Source: Plasmopara viticola (taxonomy: Eukaryota; Oomycota; Peronosporomycetes; Peronosporales; Peronosporaceae). From it: DNA of 64,000 nucleotides. Shown piece after piece: positions 14,264 through 26,539 of this stretch. The position numbers and the translations under genes are program-made. The stretch covers positions 1,054,001 through 1,118,000 of the forward strand of contig MBPM02000013.1 of the NCBI GenBank assembly GCA_001695595.3, given 5' to 3'. The stretch's first letter is position 1, and each line of letters starts with the position of its first letter. The notes beneath the pieces were generated by a model that was given only the letters and a program-made list of their open reading frames with translations, made no database searches and had not been told where the DNA came from.

Positions 14264-14853
14264 TTATCTCCTTGGAAAAGGTACTAAATGCTCCGTCTTG
14301 CATAGAAGGCACACAAACACCACAACGCACTCGTCGCCATTGAGGTGTGGCAAGGCAATGAAAAAATCGTGACTTTTGGACTTCAAATGTCTGACGATAA
14401 TGACAGGCTCTGTTATAAAGCCATTTTGTGAGCCAAAATTTGACTCTCTCGCAGCTCTCATAGGTCCTATTGCTATTGCCCTTCCACCCGTAAATATAAG
14501 GCGGCTAAAATTCGTATCATGTCCTTTCACGAGTTTATGTCTTTGTCATTCAAACCAATATCTCGGACTTGACCACCCGCATCCACCTGGTAATGAAGCA
14601 GACCGTCTGCCTCTCTTAGCAATGCAATCGCTGTCGAGGGGTTGAATACATGCCCGTAAAGACTTTGCTTGTGATTTAAAGATGTGACAGCCATTGTATA
14701 TGCCAAGTAGATACGCTCGCCAACAATTCCCTGCTTTATTTTAGGCGGTGAAAAAATCCCGTTCAGCAAGTTGAGTTTTCCACGCTTGCATTCAACACGA
14801 TAGCCACATTCCGCAAGAAACGACAGGAATTTGCTACTTCTTGGAGTGAACAT
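14264..14853 (-). pseudogene. Ty3/gypsy retrotransposon pol remnant (RNase H to integrase)
   Basis: Two neighbouring minus-strand frames look like pieces of a Ty3/gypsy polyprotein. The upstream piece (14853-14527) begins with SKFLSFLAECGYRVECKRGK, matching the end of gypsy RNase H, where a W/F-L-x-F-x-A-E-x-x-x-x-V-x-x-K-x-G pattern precedes the 'ADALSR' region. The downstream piece (14530-14264) contains DFFIALPHLNGDE followed by VVVFVCLLCKTEHLVPFP. That resembles the integrase core around the first catalytic Asp and the RLSKMxHxVP block. The spacer normally holding the H2C2 zinc finger is not recognisable and the frame is broken. No LTRs were found. It is a decayed fragment, identified from remembered family patterns rather than alignment. 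Confidence 0.6.
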
Positions 14854-15992
14854 GGTAATCTTACCGCCGTTTAAGTAAGCATGGGCTTTATAGATGGTAA
14901 AGGGCTTTAAGACTAAAGAGGGAAGTTAAATCTTTACGGGTGCGTACTCTGTGGCAAGCGGCCCCTCGCATTTAATAGAGTTGCTTTGTTCGTCAGACGT
15001 AGGCTGCCCGGATAAAAAGCAGATGACTCACTTTCAACCTTGCTCCTCTCATAAAACTCCAGAAACGCTCGGCATAGTCAGAAGGCTCGCAACCAAATCC
15101 AAACGACGTTATTTCGCAGGCTGTCTTTGATGATGTCGAAAGCATCCTAGTGACCATTCACCGGTATCCTCTTCTATATTAATAGGCAGAGGCTTTAAAA
15201 GTCGCATATTTAACATTAAAAATTTGGAAATTTAAGCTACATCTGACCGCTTATTATATAGACGTTAAGCAAGCAAAGCCGATTAAATTTCCAACATTAC
15301 GGAGTCTGCTCGAAACCTATGGCTGTCATCAAAGCAGCAAGGGCTTTAATCCTCTCTGTCGCAAAAAGATGTTCGTCGATGTTGGCATACACTTTATTCG
15401 TCCTCATTACCTCAACTGTTTTGATGACGATCGTAAAACTACAAAGTCGATTGGCTTCATTCGGAGCGCTATGGACGGTATGTCGTCAAAATATGCAAGA
15501 GCTCGTAAAGGCCAAATCAGTTGTATGACCGATGAGACAATATCGCCGTGTCTTTCAATAGTCTTTGCAGCATCATATATTACTTCCATAGCATTTTAAT
15601 GAGCGTATGCGCGATAGGTCAACTTCTTGCTTGGTAGCAGCCTTTTACCAAGTACGGTGCACTACACAACGTGCACCCAAACGCACGTCATTCCTTGGGA
15701 TAGGTATTTCTGCAGATTCCTACTGTACTGCTCAACTTATTGTAAGCATAAGTTAGTCATTACTCTCTGTTTGATTTTGCTCAGAGAGTCGGTGACAAGT
15801 GAAGAGATTTTGGCTATTCAACCATGCTATTCATTGCATCATTGACAATGACAGCATCAATGATCTCATATTGTTCTCAAAAAATGATCATAGCCTGGTT
15901 CTAGATCATTCTCATGTTCTATATCTATATTCGGTATTAGCTTTGATGTTGGATGTCCGCACACCAAATCTGAGATTTTCACTGTCGAGGAA

Positions 15993-16017
15993 ATGCTGGA
16001 TCTCAGAGATCCAGCAT
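15993..16017. repeat. 25 bp palindrome
   Basis: ATGCTGGATCTC, one unpaired base, then the exact reverse complement of the arm. It has no gene context and no assigned role. Confidence 0.75.
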
Positions 16018-16790
16018 AGTTTCTTTGTTACAAGATGCAATACGTTTCGATGAAGCTGAGGGAACACATCTTCGTCCAAAGCAAAAAACCAAGAGTATTT
16101 TTATTGTCAGCTACACCACTTTTGAAGTATAATTCGGCTTTTGATATTATCAAGGTTCAGCACCTTCGTGTTTAAAAGCTCCGTTTCTTTGACATGCTTT
16201 CGGCGGTCAATTTCTTAATCAGTACTATAATTTCAATATCAATGCGGTTTTACGGTATGATTCACCACCAAAGTGGTATTGACCGAGGCAAACTTGTCGG
16301 ATATCACAGAGCCGCAGCAGCAGCAGTATGAAAAGTAGTTCCTGTGACATCAATCAGCCCCATTCCATTGCTAATGTTAGTCTTCTTTCGTCAGAATGTA
16401 AGTTCATTTATAGATACAGAACTTAAACCGTTCGGGGACTCGTCCTAGTTCTTAGCCAGACAGACATTTTAATTTGGCATTTTCTCAGCTCTTTCGGTCC
16501 GCGATCCATGGTTCTTCGCGAAATTTTGCCGCTAGCAAAAAAATGTAGGACTTCTCCGTCCAGATCTTGCCGGCGCTATGAATATACCCGTACTCGTGAT
16601 GGATGAAGGGCATCGATCCGAATACAGTCTATCTTGGCATAGAGCCGACGAGTCAACAGGATAGATTGTGATGCTTGTGTAAGCCCCGATGAGAGCACTC
16701 TTGAAATGTTGCTTAATCATGTGCTTAAAAAAGCACGACATGGCTCTTCCTCTAATTTGTATGACCCCTACGTACAATCATATTTGGTCA

Positions 16791-16882
16791 TGCGCTTGGT
16801 GCCTCGATATAGTCTATAGAGCATAGGCATCCAGTATGCGCTTGGTGCCTCGATATAGTCGATAGAGCATAGGCATCCAGTA
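16791..16882. repeat. 46 bp direct tandem duplication (2 copies)
   Basis: Two adjacent 46 bp units, each starting TGCGCTTGGTGCCTCG and ending CATCCAGTA, differ at one position (AGTCTATAG versus AGTCGATAG). Near identity implies a recent local duplication. Confidence 0.9.
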
Positions 16883-19800
16883 GGTATTCGACCAGATTGC
16901 GAAAGTCTAACCTCCATCCGAAAGTGAAGCAATCTACGTGATTTGAACTCATTCGTAGTATAGTTTTGCTCGCATTTTGACTTCTAATAATCGGTGTTGG
17001 GGTTGTGGGGAAATTTTAATGGCTACTCATCTGGTCATGTCCTCGCATAAAGTACTACAACCTACTTATTTTCTACCTGGGTTCTGGTTGTATTTTTCTC
17101 AGTCACTTTACGTGTCATGGCTGATATATTTTAGATAACATTTGATAGGCACGCGTTCAACGTCTAGATTTAATCTTTATTCCGAGCTTTTTTTTACAGT
17201 CGCACAATCTTGGAAATTCCCAACATGCAGACGTAATTTACTTAACATAACAGTGAGATATTTGCGGGACGTGTTGGCCTAAATTATTAGAAATACGATT
17301 GCCAGCGTGCAAAACACAAGACCTTGTAAAATTGTAGTCACTTATATTGGGACACCCTCGGCAGTTTTTCGTGGCAACAATAATGACAACCTCTACTCCT
17401 TAACCTTAAATAATTTACTAAAATGCCTTTGAATTGGATCCTTACTTGTCTAGATTAAGGCTGAATAAAATAAATATTTTCTGTGCACAAGCACCTTCAC
17501 CGTTATAAACTTACAGCATTGCTACACCATATGGGCTGATAAGATTTTTATATTCGCAGGCGTCTTGCATAGTTTAATGACGCAAACAAACTCTTCAAAG
17601 CGCTCGGCCCAACCAATTTTATTAGCACTTTCTAGCAAATGTCTTGGTCTTTAGCTTAACAGTTAAAAAAAAAGGCAAGCAAGATAATAAAGCTTTTCCA
17701 TCCGGCACTTGTCGGCGTTGTCGATCTCACTCCAGCCCTGACACACAAAAACACATGTATAGGATAAAAGAGCTTCTTCCCACAGCGCTGTCAAGTCAAC
17801 ACCTCCAAATCATTGCGGTGTGAGCTACAGAAAGATTACAGCTTGGGTATAGTTGAACCACATGCGATCCTCGTGGTGGATATCCCTGATCTTGTTTGAT
17901 TTTCAATGGTCTGTGGATGACATAGACCTGATATGATATGATTTGATCGCCTTAGAAATCAAAAAAATTGTCCCGATCTGCCACCGCGAGATAGTTAATG
18001 CTCAGATGGCCATCAGATTTGTATTACTTAAACACAGATTGCTTATGTTTTCATATTGAATCGTGGAGATACGTCTTTGGTTTTGCAATTGAGGTCAGGC
18101 CACGCTGCTTCGAGTATAATAACCTCTGGCGACAGTTGCTCGATCAAATAAGGTTGTGCCGTATGAATTTTCACGCGTTCTCTCCACCATGTAAATTTTT
18201 CAGTGCATTGGCGCGAGGAGTCAGCGATTGTTTATCTGACGGCCAAATTAAGCTCATTTAACGATTTAAGAGATCTGATGTACATTCTCTCAGCACTGAT
18301 CAATGAATTCAGTCTTAATGCGCAGTTGCTGCTTTCCAAGGCAGAAATGCCGATGTCAACTGGGCTATCTCTTCTTTGCTTGGTTTTTGGCTGAAATATA
18401 TTCCTAAGCCACGGATATATATTTTTATATATATACTGTATTTCCTTAAAGTCTCTCGTGCGGCATTGCCGATTTGTTTACGTAAAGAGTGCTACATCAC
18501 CAACACACTTTCTTACGTCAGGAGAACTTTCCTTTGAGCTCGAGATTGAGAAACGAGGCTATAGGCTGCGAACGCCTCATTGAATAGTGGCGACTAGAAA
18601 GATTCCCGTGAGATCGGTCGAACAAAATCATTCGGATCTTCAATCTCCCCAAGAGAGACCATGGGCTATTCGTCTCAATTTAATTTTTAATCTCTCGGTA
18701 ACGAGAAGCATTCGGTATTCTCTGGAACCCATTTAAGACTTCCTCGTCTTCTCTATCGCCGCCTTTAAAACCGGTTGCGGGCTCGATCCTTGGTGCTTAG
18801 ATTCCTGCGCGCCTGCCATGTAATTCATAAAGTTCACACATATTGCTGTGTCGGATGGTCTGAGTAACATTTGTGATAGCGCTTGGAGCACTTACCTAAG
18901 CTTTCGACACATGCATAGATTGCTGCGGCAAACCGCTCCGCAGTCCTGCTTGCTGTATCTGTTATGATATGGCATCCTCATCTTGACCTTTATTGACTTT
19001 AAGATTAAGAAGTGCGAGGGGTGAACCTCCATTCTTCTTATCATAACCATAAACCTCATCATACTCAGATCACTAAACTCGATCGGATCGTTTAAATATT
19101 ACTTAAATCTTTCGCACAGCAAATCAGACTGCTGGGTGTCCAGATAGCCGTAAGTCTCACCATGTGTACACATAGGCGCTGGATAGTCGCTATTGCTATG
19201 TTTTTTTGTAAGAAGGACGCAGGACAGGCGGTGTGCAGCTTACAAAGAGCTTCTAAATGTCGCGCTAGATGCAAAATCGAATGAAAAGGCAACTGCGTGC
19301 GTGCTCTTGAGTCATAGTTAAGCTCTTTTTTTCTTTCTTATGCTTAACCCTCTCCAACAGCAGGCGAACTTGAGTAAGAAAAAATCACGTCGTTTGTTTA
19401 AGCAAAACCTCGTAAACCACCACAAAAGCACTGTCTGACTGGGTGGTCGAAAGACGGCTTGCCTCGGTTTAATTTTAAGCTGTTTATCACTTCTTGTGCA
19501 AAACTAATCGTATGGTCTCTGTGAAGCGACTGGATGTTATCCTAGCTGGGTTGCAAACCGATTTCTAGTTACGTGTAACCCCCGGTTGTTGTAGACCACA
19601 CATCCAACGGATCCGATTTCTTCACCTTCTAGTGGATCACGATTGACTCAAAACCTGGGTAAATCTCATTCGATGTAACTCGTGAATCATATCATGCAGT
19701 CGATCTGGTTCCATGTAGCCAATAAGGCTAAACAATACTATTGTGCACTGAGCTTAATGCAATCATAAACACCGATGCCCAACGAAGATGTGCCTAAAGA

Positions 19801-21608
19801 CAAAATGGCAGGATGCTTGGTGTACAAAGAACCGTATTCGACAAAATCAAAACTTTTGTTACAAAGTGGCATGAAGTAATTGAGGTAGATCGAATTAATG
19901 TTTTTTTCTTACTCAAAGTCATTCAGAGCAAATAGCTTTTTGTTCAGTTATACTAGAGTTTGACAAATCAAATCAGTGGTGCTGCCCCAATCATGATCAG
20001 AAAAGTAAATCAGAGATGATGGGGTAATCGAATTACCTACCACACACTGAACTTTAAAAATCGATTAGGGCTGATCAGATAAACACATCAGCATTGACGG
20101 ACCACGAAGGTTATAATTTGCGTGAACGATGTCTGTTTTGGCCGCCTACCCAAATGACTAAATTAAAAGTTACACCGAAAATTCAGCTAATCAATCTTGC
20201 TCGATCCACTTCATCGAATATACTGCTTGCGCACGCCATAAGACACCGATAACACATCTCATCCATCAGGTTATTGGCTTGTCGCTAAGCGCTTTTCTAA
20301 GTAAAGCGAATTTGGCTTGGGTTAGGCAGTACTAAATTCTGGTTTTGTCCATGCTTAAGACAAAGACGTGAAGCTGTGAGGCCATATTTTTTACTTTTGT
20401 AACAAGTCGCAAAGTCAGATGGCGCGTTTCTTGCAAAGTAGTTGAGCATCGACAAATTGCTTTGCTTGTACGCAAGAAACTTAGCGCGTGAGCGCTACTC
20501 TTTGAGGCGGCTGTAAGACATGGATCGCGTTGGATCGCATCATGGTGATATAGGCTAGTCCATGACCATCAAGCTTGCCGAGGAACAATGTCTAATGAAT
20601 GCTTTCTCACAGACAACGCCTCGCTAAGTCTTAAGATTTACAAGTTACTATCCAACGATTATGCGAGGCAATCGAGAACTATCCTTTGAAGCTAGTGAAA
20701 GATACGGAAGGTCGTGCAATTCAGGGTCATCCCATAAGTTTGGCTTTGGACTCTTGCAAAGCTTGCACATAAACAAAGCGCTAAGTGTTACCAGATGTAA
20801 TTAGCTAAGGATTGCTGGTGCTTGATACTACACTCGGTTTGAGAAAGCAATGCAGCTGAGACCGAGAAAGCTCTGACTCATGATTGGCTTAAAATAGCCC
20901 ACTCATAAGCCAACTGGAATATAGTTACGTAACTACTTATTGCGTAGCTTAGGTGGCATATTCCTAAAATCTAATATCCTTGCGTAGATCTAGGGAAAGG
21001 ACCAGTCATAGAAGCCAAAGTCAAACTGCTGGACGGTGGTGTCGTAGCTGTATGTGGATAGTTCATGTTTTGCATAAGTACCTAGTGAAGTGCGAGGCTA
21101 GGTCAAGACATTGGATTGACTTAGTCGTCTGGTATGAGGGCCAGCATGAATTTGACCAAATTTGGCTGATTATCTTGTTCTGGTGTTCGGGGTGTAGCAA
21201 AAAAAATTATAAAACGTTGCATCCACCACGCAACGTTTGCATGCCACATGATTCGGTGAGATAATTAATCTAACATTCGGTTTCTGCAATCTCCTCGAAG
21301 AAGTACTATTATACTTCCTCGACATAAAGTTGTTGCATTGAGATAAGATGTCATGCATTGGACAAAACAAAAAAAGAAGTAAAAAACTGCTCAATCGCAT
21401 GATTCGCAATGGGATGGTGTCATCATTAAACCCATGAGGTTGATGTTATAAACTTTTGGAGCTTATTGAGGATGACTACTACGTAGCACACCTTATGTAG
21501 CACAACTTATGTAGCACAACTTCCGAAAGTACTACAGGGTTATAAGGTGCTTCTAGGAGTTCCAGTATTACTGCTAGCCATTATTTCGCGTAGCGACCCG
21601 CACGTTAT

Positions 21609-22905
21609 CTACTGGAAAAGTTCCGGAGTTTGTTCCTCCACGTAAAGCATAGTTGAGTTCACCTTCTTTTCCCAGCCATCCAGACGACTCACAAGGTCTT
21701 GTAATTGCGAATTATCCAGCACACGCGGCTGCACCCACGTGACCCGTACGATGCCGTCGACTTGGTCAATGGACCCTTCAATCAGCTTGCATGACAGCGC
21801 GCGCATTACGAGCCACTCCACCTGCTCTTTAGGAAGGCGCGTAATTTCAGCAATCTCGTGAAAGGGGATGTTGCGTTCATGTGATGGGCGCTGGAACACG
21901 AGCACCATCAAAGCCAAAAGAGCCACTTTTTCCTTCACGTACTCTTGCTTACTCACGAGCGCCGGTTGCGAGTTGAACTCCTTGCTATTTTGCCCCACAA
22001 TCTCGTTAAACCGATCAATGTCGCCCTTATTAAATGCATGCAAAAGGTCCGACAGCCACTGCTTGTCCGTGCCTTCCAAAGCACGCAAAATCGGAGTCGC
22101 TAACTACAAATGTTCGACCACATGAGTTCCAACCACCTTCCTGCAACTTTTATGACAATGTAACCATCTTACCACTTCACCAAAGTTAAAGACGCCATCG
22201 CCCGTTAGCGCAGCAATGCTGATGTTAACAGCCAAATCGAAGCGCTCACTCGAGCGCATTTCGTCATACTGCGTGTAGGCCAAAAACATGAGTGCGTTCT
22301 TGTAAAATTTGTCTGCAGGACCCAAGGCTCCGTAATAGTCACAGGCGACGCGGTAATACGCCGCATGGACGACGGGTTCCGCGCCCACGAGGGCTTCGAT
22401 TACTTGCTTATCGTCGTCCACTGTGGCTTTTACATCGGCAAAAAAGTCAGCACCGCGACGAAATTTAAGCTGTGCAATCTGCATTTTGCACAGCAGCACG
22501 GCTTCGTGAGCCGTCTTGTTGCTCAGTTGACCTAGCAGCTGCTCCATAAATTCCTGGGCCTTGGCAGCGTCTGCGAATTGGGCGCTGATCTCGGTGCAAA
22601 TGATGACGAGGCGAATTTGATTTAATTTATCTTGGATTGGCCGAATGAATTCGTGGTACAGCTTGGGTAGGTTATGCGGATACTTATGGCACACGGGATC
22701 GCGCACAAAAGCCTCAAGTTCGCCAGTCAGCTCATGATAAAGTCTAGCAAATTAAATGCGGCAAAGAATATAAGGAAAGGAGAGCCATCAGCGCAACAAA
22801 GTCATAGAGGTCAGCATACTTGCGGACGTGCAGGTCCTTGAGCGTCTGGTAACGCTGTGCAATGTCTGGGTACGCGGCTTGTTCCTGGGCGATAAAGTCT
22901 GTCAT
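21609..22905 (-). CDS. RPN9: 26S proteasome regulatory lid subunit RPN9 (PSMD13)
   Basis: A spliced minus-strand gene. RPN9 is a PCI-domain scaffold subunit of the 19S regulatory particle lid. Three exons are inferred: 22905-22820, 22743-22173 and 22103-21609. Their introns (22819-22744, 76 nt, GTATGC...CTAG; 22172-22104, 69 nt, GTAAGA...GTAG) restore an open frame of 383 residues, close to human PSMD13 (376). Conserved blocks are RKLYHELTGELEAFV across intron 1, GDGVFNFGEV|LATPIL across intron 2, then TDKQWL, PFHEIAEITRLPKEQVEWL, GSIDQVDG and VTWVQPRVLD, which form the PCI winged helix. The start was taken at MTDFIAQEQAAYP; further upstream in-frame codons look like leader. Stop TAG. The gene looks intact and is expected to be essential and cytoplasmic/nuclear. 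Confidence 0.93.
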
Positions 22906-23098
22906 GATGATTGTCCCTGTCTTGAACAGAGAAGTTGGATCCTTCGCGGACGACAATCCTGCGACCATCAATTACTCTTGCAATTCGATAGGTAATAATC
23001 TATAAAGGGTACAAGTATAGCCTTTGGCAGGTTGGCGCAATTACTATTTAGAGCAACAAAATGTCTCTAAATTAAAATCGATTAGTCGGTCTATTTTC

Positions 23099-23414
23099 GG
23101 AAAAGGTTGGGGTGACGCCCTCCTTCCAAGCGCGGGGGCTAAATGCTCGCGCGCTTCGGGCAGGTGCTTTTGGGCATGTGCAGGTCTCTAACGAGTCTCA
23201 CCCTCGACGCGACAATCTCCAGCATCAGGGCGCCACTTGGGCTCTTACCGAGTCAGAGCTAAACAAAATAATGGAAGACCCTCACGACCTCGGTGCTGGC
23301 TGCACTGCCCGCCGAACGAGACCCGACGTATGCGGACACCACTCTATGCCGTGGACTAGCCATAGAGCCTAGCACGTGCATAACTTGGCAACGCGATAAC
23401 GTAATACAATACAA
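23099..23414 (+). mobile_element. SINE-like retroposon, copy 1
   Basis: A roughly 316 bp unit starting GGAAAAGGTTGGGGTGACG and ending in a TAATACAATACAA-type simple tail. It is one of three copies in the window. It is flanked by near-identical direct repeats: TAGTCGGTCTATTTT on the left (about 23084-23098) and TAGTCGGTCTACTTTTT on the right. These look like a target-site duplication of the length produced by LINE-driven retroposition. No clear pol III A or B box was recognised, so the SINE call is an inference from size, tail and duplication. Confidence 0.65.
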
Positions 23415-23876
23415 TTATAGTCGGTCTACTTTTTGTCTATTAATGCACTTCTGTATTATGCGTTTTTACAAGTCGTCATAGGTCACGAGCATACTTCCTC
23501 CAAGTCATTTGTTCGGCACAAGCTTGGAGGGGTTGTCGTATCAGGTTTCAAGTACCGATACCAACGACCTTGCTAAGCGCCCTGTCCCGGGATCTGATCA
23601 TGAGCACTGCCCTTCTTCACCCGTGGCGTCTACTCTTGGAACCTTGATTATCAACACACGACGACACGCGACTAATCGGGATGACCAGGCGCGTCATGGC
23701 TGCAGCAGCCAATGGCACACGACTTAAAAGCTTAGCCGGTGAAGCCCGTAGGGAGATGGAAGGTTTCGAGTACTCGACTTTTAAATGTTTGGAATACCAC
23801 TGCTGATGGTACCAACCCTTTTAAGAAAGAGGTGACGACACATTTATTGCTGGCCAATGCAAAGGCCAGTTGTCGA

Positions 23877-24853
23877 TTATGTGTCGTATCGACTGCTCGT
23901 TGCGAGAGTCAACAGCTCTTGGGCCGACTTTAAAGAAATGTTCGGCAACTTGCGTCTCGCGGCGCCCTCGCTGCTCTCGTTACTGTTCTTAGCATGATGG
24001 ATATGGGACGTCGTCAAGCTGGTACTTAATCCGAGGTCAGACTCGACGTCATTGCTTTCGACCAGACCGTTCCGGGGAATTGTCGCTGCTGGTTGCATTG
24101 CCTCATGTATCGATTTTGATCGACTCCGAGGTATTGGCTGCGCCGTCGCTCGTTGATGGTCGTCCATGAGCATAGTTCGACGCTGCTGTTGTTATATACG
24201 ATATTGGTAGCGCTGTCGCAAGCTGTGGCGCAGCTGCATCTTACGCTTGATCATACCATCAATCGGGGTCTGAAAATGCGAAAACGTCATGGATACATGA
24301 CCACACGAGTCAAGTTTGACAATCCTGCTCCGACGCTGTATTTTTTGTCCTCACCGTTGCTGATGTTGCTACTATTTTGATTACTATGTATGATCTGTGC
24401 CATACTCGAGCCGTTGGCACTGTTACCATTTACATCGTTATGGTCGTTGCTTGTGGCAGCGCTAGTGGTTGGATTGACTTTACTACTCTTAATTGCTACC
24501 AACGGGCTCATAAGGGGCAGCGCATCTTGACGCTTAGGCAGCTTGAATATGGTCATCACCTTACTGTCAAAGCCAATGCGTTGGCTGACGGATGCCGCAC
24601 CTAAAACAAAGCTACCAAGCTGCACAAAGCCATGTATGCGCTTAAATTCCAGGACCCAGCGCAACGGTGAAAAATTGGGCGAAAGCGACACTGCGCCCCC
24701 CTGACTGGCTACGGCGCGTACCGCCATCCGCACATCATTGGACGTACTGTGCTTTCGGCATTGGAACTGCGCAGTCAGAACGCGCACCGCCTCAGCCTCA
24801 TCCACTTTGGTGAGGTATCGGCGCACAGACATTGTAGACGCAGTCGAAGTCAT
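23877..24853 (-). pseudogene. truncated paralogue of the psq-type HTH gene
   Basis: A broken copy of the gene at 48107-49663, in the same orientation. The N-terminal block matches closely (SVRRYL, then TSNDVRMAVRAVASQGGA and RWVLEFKRIHGF). It runs through a Ser/Asn-rich linker to about 24287. There a one-base frameshift occurs, followed by an in-frame TAA near 24198; similarity then resumes (QQQRRTMLMDD and onward). The segment holding the helix-turn-helix is deleted: the text jumps from SNESSEG straight to RKLPNISLKSAQELLT, which lies after the HTH in the intact gene. It cannot encode a DNA-binding protein. It is probably a dead duplicate. Confidence 0.8.
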
Positions 24854-26530
24854 AAGTTCGATTTATGGTAATCATAAAAATGCTCCACCTTGCATATGTA
24901 AACAAAAAATAGTAGGGTTCTTTTTACAATGACGCAAATTACAAATTCGCTATAATTTTTGAGCTCTAATTTGTGATGGCCAAGTCTTGATGAAGGTCCT
25001 TGCAACCCTACGCCAAGATAGCAGAGTATGTTGCTGCACTCTCTTTGATATAGCATTATAGATAGGAGCTTTTGAATGGTGCCAAATGTACGCGACTCAC
25101 AAATCTATGTGGCAGACAATCTAACAAGAGAACTCGCTGGCAGCTTTGCGATATTTGTGCCGCTCCCTTTGCCCTCCTTTCATAGGCATCACATCCTTAT
25201 GCGGCATCCGAGTCAGCCGAAACGATCACAAACAACTCAGTCTTATGTCATTGCTGCAACTGAGGAAGCTCTAGAGCTAGCTAGCACTAATTAAATTCTT
25301 GACGCGGCCAAATGCACTCTGGCGGCCGAGCAAGCCCATTAATAATTGGTAGATGAAGTGTGAAGGAAGAGAATTATAACTTTAAAAGCCGTCAAATATT
25401 GGCCTTCAAATGCGCATTAGAACAGTATGTCCCAACGCAGTTGGCGATGGAATTCATTGCCGAAAACCGAAGCAAGAATGTTGGCTCCGGATGTACGACA
25501 GATCCTTGGTCTGTTTTGTTTGCATAATTGAAATTGTCGAAATTGATATATCTATAGTCTCTGTATGAATTATGAAGTTTAGGTCCATAAAGTGTACATA
25601 AGTATTGTAGTTGATGAATCTGTCCCTGGACCGCAAATCATTACAGACATCATCGGAAGTAGTAAGCGATCGTTCACCAGAAGAATGTAAATCTACCTGA
25701 CTCCATGAAAAGTGCTGTATGACAATGGTTGTACTCGGTAGTCGATCGTACGCCGACATGAGATAGATTGTCTATCTAGACCCTCAAAAAATAGATACAT
25801 TTTTTGCATCTGTCGCACACGCAATTTACACTGTTTAAATGTTGCTGGCATCTATTTGTCTACTAAAACGGCTTCATTTGCTGCTCATTCTGCTGCCAAA
25901 TAGCTGAAACGCGTCATGACGATCATATTTAAACCGACAAAGTCTAGAATTTGGGTTTCAAGCTGCCCAGGCTAAAGTTACCCGATCGCTATGAAGTTAC
26001 TACTGTGAAGTCTTAAATTTCCATCGTAGGAAAGAAAAACAGCAAAATCATGCTATTTTGAATTGCGGAGGTGACGATGACAATATTACGGATGATCAGA
26101 TGCGCGTAGCACTCGCACTCTTTTACGCGAGTGCTACTCACCCGTGAAATCACTTCGCTCGGATTAACTTTGTCCCGGGTGCTCACGAAGAAACATTTTG
26201 GGCAGCTTTTCTTTCGGCGATCTTGAGCTACGTCAGGATTCTCGTTTTTTGCTTGCATGAAATGTATGCAGGTCTAAATATTGATCAAGTGAGGTGATGG
26301 CCTTCATTACTGGGTCGCCACTTCTCGAGCAATTGTGTTCATGCTAAGCCCTAGGATAGGTCTTGAGATCCACTTAACACCTTACAGTTCAGTCAGCAGT
26401 GATGGCAATGGCGCTTAAAATGGCTCCCCGTGAGAATTATATCGATAAGAGACATGTTTCGCTAATGGACAACTCCTTAGACTACAGAGCCACATTAGTC
26501 CAGTATCAATAGGCTTAAGCGCCACCGACA
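24854..26530. other. intergenic, no supportable gene
   Basis: No gene or recognisable element. Open frames are short and overlap on both strands. Confidence 0.5.
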
Positions 26531-26539
26531 TAAGCAACA

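Larger units (their letters stand above)
14854..21608. other. gene-poor region with scattered repeats
   Basis: No coding gene could be supported. Open frames are short and lack domains. The stretch contains a palindrome at 15993-16017 and a 46 bp tandem duplication at 16791-16882. The gypsy remnant just downstream on the minus strand suggests that some of this is degraded retrotransposon. Confidence 0.5.

Noticed and set aside
22104..22819. Stops inside RPN9 taken as evidence of a pseudogene
   Set aside because: Both are removed by short introns with GT-AG borders that restore conserved family sequence in phase.
23099..23414. Solo LTR interpretation of the repeated 316 bp unit
   Set aside because: Ends are not TG...CA, and the flanking duplication of about 11-15 bp is too long for LTR integration.
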